Assembly: GCA_003647525.1 (NCBI GenBank)
Contig: QMMZ01000037.1
Span: forward strand, 1 to 9,500
Direction: 5' to 3'
From: Deltaproteobacteria bacterium
GTDB lineage: Bacteria; Desulfobacterota; Desulfobacteria; Desulfobacterales; ETH-SRB1
DNA: 9,500 nucleotides
The translations under genes were made by a program, and so were the position numbers. Positions 6,533 to 9,500 of the stretch are shown here, one piece after another (within the stretch, counting starts at the first letter, position 1; every line of letters starts with the position of its first letter). The notes beneath the pieces were generated by a model that was not told where the DNA came from, made no database searches, and saw nothing but the letters and a program-made list of their open reading frames with translations.

Positions 6533-7060
6533 TTATTTCAAAATTTGAACATCAATTCTTTTTCTACCCCAGTTAAGTGCTTTTTTGTGAGAATTAAAAA
6601 AGGCATCAAGACGGTATTTGCCCTTTATAGCTCCCCCCCTGTCTTCTACCACACCATACCCATAGCCTGGGATATATAACCTGGTACCAAAAGGATAATA
6701 TCGGGTATCTGCTGCAATACTACCATCTTCAGATAGCAAGAGCCACGGGAAAAAGATAATTCTTATCGGAATCATCCATGGATGAACAATACTATCAATA
6801 GAAAAAAGCCCTGGAGTTGGTTCATGAGGCTTTGTGCCGCTGGCGGTCAATCCACTGTATGGCTGCCCTTTGCGTTTACCAACGCTTACATATCGATTCC
6901 AGAAATTAAGCTTCAAATACTTCCAGCTTCCCCGTGCCCATGCGCTTCATTTCCCGCATCCACAGTAAGCGGTAACTTCCATCTTTTGTACTACAGGTTT
7001 AGAACATCCATAAAATAAAAGAGTAAACAATAACAGTAAGCATGTGGCCTTCCACTTCAT
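6533..7060 (-). CDS. 3D-domain lipoprotein with in-frame TGA codon
   Basis: Full frame of 175 codons read through one TGA (6947-6949, codon 38). The start is well fixed by AGGAGGT (7068-7074), seven bases before the ATG. Residues 1-19 are a lipoprotein signal (MKWKATCLLLLFTLLFYGC) with Cys19 for lipidation, so the mature protein should be anchored in an envelope membrane. The rest is a 3D domain (PF06725, the double-psi barrel shared with MltA-type lytic transglycosylases). Its three aspartates are visible in AADT (118), VEDRGG (140) and RLDAFF (152), together with TASGTKP and YYPFGTRLYIPGYGYGVVEDR. The probable role is peptidoglycan binding or cleavage. Upstream of the TGA, VTAYCGCGK is also family-like, so both sides belong to one gene. 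TGA falls where I recall relatives having the first Cys of a CC pair. It is either a nonsense mutation or a selenocysteine codon. If neither read-through nor Sec occurs, the gene is broken. A restart at TTG 6914-6916 has no good ribosome binding site and no signal peptide. Confidence 0.8.
6908..6929 (-). other. Candidate SECIS-like hairpin after TGA
   Basis: On the minus strand, 18-39 bases after the in-frame TGA, AAGCT pairs with AGCTT around a 12-base loop that begins GG. Bacterial SECIS elements are hairpins just downstream of the UGA with a G among the first loop bases, and the distance fits. Against it, the stem is only five base pairs, cannot be extended cleanly, and such a short palindrome arises often by chance. 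Confidence 0.25.
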
Positions 7061-7621
7061 GATAGTGACCTCCTGCGTTGGAATTCTCAAAATTTGATAC
7101 CTTTGCAAAACGTCCCCTTTTGCCCAATTTCGGCGTCAGTCTCAAATTCTAAGCCTCGAAATACTCAATGTATTCCTGCATTTAAAATTTTCGCCTTCCT
7201 TGAACTTGAACAAAATTGAACATTTTTCAAAAGTCTCAATTTGATGAATTCGTAAGATATTATTCTTGCATATTGGCCTGTCTATTAGTAAAATAAAAAA
7301 TGATGTTTCAAAATATCCGGTAAAGCAAGAAAATAGGCAACATTTTAGCTTTATGAAACAAAAAACCGGCTGTGCATGAGCTTCAGGTATGATCGAATTC
7401 AAAACAGGAAACTGTTTGAGCGCATTAGAGATCGTTAAGAAAAAACCTCGTAGGATCTTGCTATTGTTTATTAAGGGCTTGGCAACTGTTACCATTGTTT
7501 TCATTCGTGGCAAGTTTTTTCTTTACGATATCTTATGCGTGAGTTTTTCATGGTTTGAATTTGATTACACCTGAAGCGAATATATTTTCATAACGCTAAA
7601 TTGTTACGAAAATAGATTATC
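7061..7621. other. Intergenic region with repeat; no convincing gene
   Basis: This holds the ribosome binding site of the 3D lipoprotein (7068-7074), the MITE-like repeat (7081-7251), and about 370 bases of AT-rich DNA in which I see no supported gene. Open frames at 7142-7513 (-) and 7389-7574 (+) lack ribosome binding sites and family resemblance, and the first runs through the repeat. Just upstream of the binding-protein gene, TTGATT (7561-7566) and TATTTT (7583-7588) with 16-base spacing are a weak promoter candidate. Confidence 0.5.
7081..7251. repeat. MITE-like dispersed repeat with terminal inverted repeats
   Basis: The element is bounded by GAATTC at both ends. Reading inward, the left end GAATTCTCAAAATTTGATAC and the inverted right end GAATTCATCAAATTGAGAC continue through TTTGCAAAACGTCC versus TTTGAAAAATGTTC, about 33 bases of imperfect terminal inverted repeat. 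Inside is a small hairpin, GAAATAC/GTATTCC, near 7158-7176. There is no open frame of its own. I recall very similar sequence (CCTCGAAATACTCAATGTAT and surroundings) as a common dispersed repeat in Desulfobacteraceae genomes, but that is memory and not a search. It ends only 6 bases from the ribosome binding site of the 3D lipoprotein gene, so it must either supply or separate that gene's promoter. Confidence 0.6.
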
Positions 7622-8524
7622 ATGAGCAAAAAAGACTTTCCATTAATTCCCTCCGACAGGGCAGATGATCTTCACAATCTGGAAATAGCCAATTCATCTG
7701 ACATCGTACTATTTATGGCTGGCAATCAATTCATGGCAATGCAGGAAATTATCTCTGTATTTCAACAAGAATATCCTGAAGTTAAAAAAATCTTCTATGA
7801 AACACTTCCCCCGGGCCTTGAACTAAAGCAAATTTTGTCCGGAGGCGCTTTATTCAGGGACAAAATATTAGATATTTATCCTGATATTTATACCTCGGTC
7901 AATGAAAACGCTATGAAAATTCTTGAACGCTCCGGCCATATTAATAATGACGACTATTATCTTTATCTGCACAACAGGCTGACCCTGATGGTGCAAGAGG
8001 GCAATCCGGTAAATATAAATTCAGTCATAGACATGGGAAGAAATGATGTGCGCATCTCACAACCGGATCCTGAAAATGAGGATATTGCCTTTCATATCAT
8101 GGATATGTACGGGCTGGCGGGCGGAGATAGTCTTGTACACCGGATTATGGAAGAAAAACGAGCTGAAGGCACAACAATATTAACCATTGTACATCACAGA
8201 GAGACACCGCTTCGCATTTCTAAAAAAACAGTAGATATAGGGCCTGTATGGAACACAGAAGTAATTCATGCAAGGTCATATGGACTTGCTTTTGATATTG
8301 TTGAGCCCGGCGATGACTTGGATCAGCGAGACAAAATCAATTACTATGTTTGCAAATTATCAAATGCGCCACACCAGGAAAACGCACTGAAGTTTCTTGA
8401 TTTTATAACATCATCATCAGCTCAACAGATTTATAAAAAATACGGCTTCCTGCCACATTTTAAAGGAAAAAATCATGTCATTAGTAACGGCAGCCAATTT
8501 GGAAAAAACTTACCAGATCAGTGA
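7622..8524 (+). CDS. ModA-like substrate-binding protein without signal peptide
   Basis: A 300-residue type II periplasmic-binding-protein fold (SBP_bac_11 / ModA-like). The usual order can be followed: first strand DIVLFMAGNQFMAMQEIISVFQQEYP (27-52), SGGALFRDKILDIYPDIYTSV, the second-lobe segment YLYLHNRLTLMVQEGNPVNINSVIDM, DVRISQPDPENEDIAFHIMDMYGLAGG, DIGPVWNTEV, and the closing LKFLDFITSSSAQQIYKKYGFLPHF typical of this family. The N-terminus, MSKKDFPLIPSDRADDLHN, has no hydrophobic signal or lipobox, and a TAG 9 bases upstream in frame excludes a longer form. The protein therefore appears cytoplasmic unless exported in another way. No clear ribosome binding site precedes the ATG. The last 17 codons overlap the next gene, and the fold is essentially complete before them. 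The gene leads an operon with an ABC ATPase and an FtsX-type permease. The ligand is unknown, and an oxyanion is only an inference from the ModA likeness. Confidence 0.75.
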   Translation: MSKKDFPLIPSDRADDLHNLEIANSSDIVLFMAGNQFMAMQEIISVFQQEYPEVKKIFYETLPPGLELKQILSGGALFRDKILDIYPDIYTSVNENAMKILERSGHINNDDYYLYLHNRLTLMVQEGNPVNINSVIDMGRNDVRISQPDPENEDIAFHIMDMYGLAGGDSLVHRIMEEKRAEGTTILTIVHHRETPLRISKKTVDIGPVWNTEVIHARSYGLAFDIVEPGDDLDQRDKINYYVCKLSNAPHQENALKFLDFITSSSAQQIYKKYGFLPHFKGKNHVISNGSQFGKNLPDQ

Positions 8525-9164
8525 AATTATGGTTAAGGCCATTCGCTGTATAAATTTCAGCATTGAGCCGGCTTCCTTTGTTTCATTTGTCGGACCCTCC
8601 GGCAGCGGTAAAAGCACACTGCTCAACATGATTGGCTGCCTCGATCCGCCGACTGGAGGCTCTTTACATGTTGCGGACCAGAATATAGCCCGCCTGAATC
8701 GTAAGCAGGCTGCGCTCTTCAGAGGCGAACATATCGGTTTCGTGTTCCAGGACTTTAACCTGATTCCGGTGTTGACGGTCTTTGAAAATGTGGAATATCC
8801 GTTACTCATGGTGCAAAACTGGCCCGAACAAAAGCGCAAAAAGCAGGTGCATAATCTGCTCGAAGCCGTTGGCATGGGGGATCAGGGTGATAAATATCCA
8901 AGCCAGATATCAGGTGGTCAGAAACAGCGGGTAGCGGTTGCCCGTGCCCTTGTAACCAATGCCAAGCTGGTGCTGGCTGATGAGCCGACTGCAAACCTCG
9001 ACGGGGAAACGGCAAGCCGGATTATCAATCTCATGAAAAAGATGCGCGATGAATTAGACACCACCTTTATTTTTTCCACCCATGACCCCAGGGTGATGCG
9101 GAACGCGGAAATAATTTTTACACTTGAAGACGGCAAGCTCAGGAACGGAGGGGCTCATGCTTAA
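8475..9164 (+). CDS. ABC transporter ATPase, LolD/MacB type
   Basis: The 229-residue ATPase subunit of a LolCDE/MacB/FtsE-like (type VII) ABC system, working at the inner face of the cytoplasmic membrane. These systems use ATP to drive FtsX-type membrane subunits, usually for lipoprotein release, export or envelope signalling. Motifs: Walker A GPSGSGKST (40-48), Q-loop FQDFNLIP (from 91, Gln92), signature ISGGQKQR (145-152; LSGGQ is usual), Walker B LVLADEPTANLD (from 165) and H-loop STHD (His203). The length is normal for LolD. The start is supported by AAAGGA (8463-8468), six bases before the ATG, and by the family-like N-terminus LVTAANLEKTYQ. It lies 50 bases inside the binding-protein gene and overlaps the permease gene by 8 bases, so the three are co-transcribed and probably translationally coupled. 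Confidence 0.92.
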   Translation: MSLVTAANLEKTYQISEIMVKAIRCINFSIEPASFVSFVGPSGSGKSTLLNMIGCLDPPTGGSLHVADQNIARLNRKQAALFRGEHIGFVFQDFNLIPVLTVFENVEYPLLMVQNWPEQKRKKQVHNLLEAVGMGDQGDKYPSQISGGQKQRVAVARALVTNAKLVLADEPTANLDGETASRIINLMKKMRDELDTTFIFSTHDPRVMRNAEIIFTLEDGKLRNGGAHA

Positions 9165-9500
9165 TATTATTAAAATTGCGGCCCGAAATCTTCGCCGGTA
9201 TCAGCGGCGAACAATACTTACATCCGCGCTGATCACTCTGGGTGTGGTAGCGGTACTGCTCTATATTTCCGTAACAGGATCTTTTAAGGATATGATGGTT
9301 GGCCAGATTACAGACTCCATGATCGGCCATTTACAGATTCATCGCAGAGGTTATCTGGCATCCATTGACAACCTGCCGCTCAATCGTAACCTTAATGAAC
9401 ATCAGCTTACAAAGGTAAAAAAGATTTTAAGTAATGTAGATGCTGTTGAATCTTTTTCTATGCGTATTAAACTTGGGGCAATGTTCAGCAATTTTACTGA
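9157..9500 (+). CDS. FtsX/LolC-type ABC permease (partial, 3' end outside window)
   Basis: The first 114 codons of a membrane subunit. The N-terminus, MLNIIKIAARNLRRYQRRTI, is the amphipathic, arginine-rich elbow typical of LolC/LolE/MacB permeases. It is followed by one transmembrane segment, LTSALITLGVVAVLLYISVTGSF (about 21-43), and then the start of the extracytoplasmic MacB_PCD-like domain (MVGQITDSMIGHLQIHRRGY, with YLASIDNLPLN). GGAGGGG (9147-9153) precedes the ATG, which overlaps the ATPase stop. The three C-terminal transmembrane helices expected of the family lie beyond the window. With the upstream ATPase it should form a transporter or mechanotransmission complex. The substrate is unknown. 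Confidence 0.9.
   Translation, partial: MLNIIKIAARNLRRYQRRTILTSALITLGVVAVLLYISVTGSFKDMMVGQITDSMIGHLQIHRRGYLASIDNLPLNRNLNEHQLTKVKKILSNVDAVESFSMRIKLGAMFSNFT

Noticed and set aside
6533..6916. Annotating the 3D gene as a 127-codon protein starting at TTG 6914-6916
   Set aside because: This start has no ribosome binding site and discards the lipoprotein signal and VTAYCGC, which are in frame behind a strong AGGAGGT.
6782..7018. Plus-strand open frame opposite the 3D lipoprotein gene
   Set aside because: It is antisense to a clearly coding frame, with no ribosome binding site and no family features.
7142..7513. 123-codon minus-strand open frame
   Set aside because: Its C-terminal third is read through the MITE-like repeat (ending LSISRLRI). 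There is no good ribosome binding site and no family resemblance.
7389..7574. 61-codon plus-strand open frame (MIEFKTGNC...)
   Set aside because: It has no ribosome binding site or recognisable motif. The hydrophobic composition is what AT-rich DNA gives by chance.
1..9500. CRISPR array, tRNA, rRNA, phage structural genes or a defence island
   Set aside because: I found no regularly spaced direct repeats, no cloverleaf-like sequence and no rRNA-like sequence, and no gene set typical of phage or defence systems.

Overview
The window looks like a mesophilic, moderately AT-rich member of the Desulfobacterota (former Deltaproteobacteria), most likely the Desulfobacteraceae or a close relative. 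This is an inference from the release factor 3 and Uup sequences, a 3D-domain lipoprotein of a type I associate with that group, and a dispersed repeat I remember from such genomes. No database search was possible.

Layout. (1) 1-3244: a housekeeping translation block on the + strand. It holds the 3' three quarters of prfC (release factor 3), a 34-codon relic resembling the start of YwbE, and a complete ABC-F ATPase of the Uup type. (2) 3241-3804, - strand: an unassigned Rossmann/SLOG-like protein whose stop codon overlaps that of uup tail to tail. (3) 3805-4655: an accessory, decayed stretch with a frameshifted piece of an IS91-family (Y2) transposase, then AT-rich DNA ending in a good sigma-54 promoter. 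(4) 4656-5285: a secreted small outer-membrane beta-barrel protein, probably under that promoter. (5) 5286-5640: a 144-bp imperfect palindromic element followed by a relic of a REP-associated (Y1) transposase. (6) 5641-6510: an unassigned helical-repeat gene whose continuation lies in other frames, so probably a pseudogene. (7) 6533-7060, - strand: a 3D-domain lipoprotein interrupted by one in-frame TGA at a position where relatives appear to have cysteine. (8) 7081-7251: a MITE-like repeat with terminal inverted repeats directly upstream of that gene. (9) 7622-9500: a tightly overlapping operon of a ModA-like binding protein without signal peptide, a LolD/MacB-type ATPase and an FtsX/LolC-type permease that runs off the window.

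How it fits together. The two ends are ordinary, well-conserved coding DNA (translation factors; an ABC exporter-type operon). The middle, about 3.8-7.6 kb, is a scrap yard of mobile-element relics, repeats and broken genes. The points most worth following are the in-frame TGA with a possible SECIS-like hairpin in the 3D lipoprotein, the unusual pairing of a leaderless substrate-binding protein with an FtsX-type transporter, and the palindromic element next to a REP-transposase relic.
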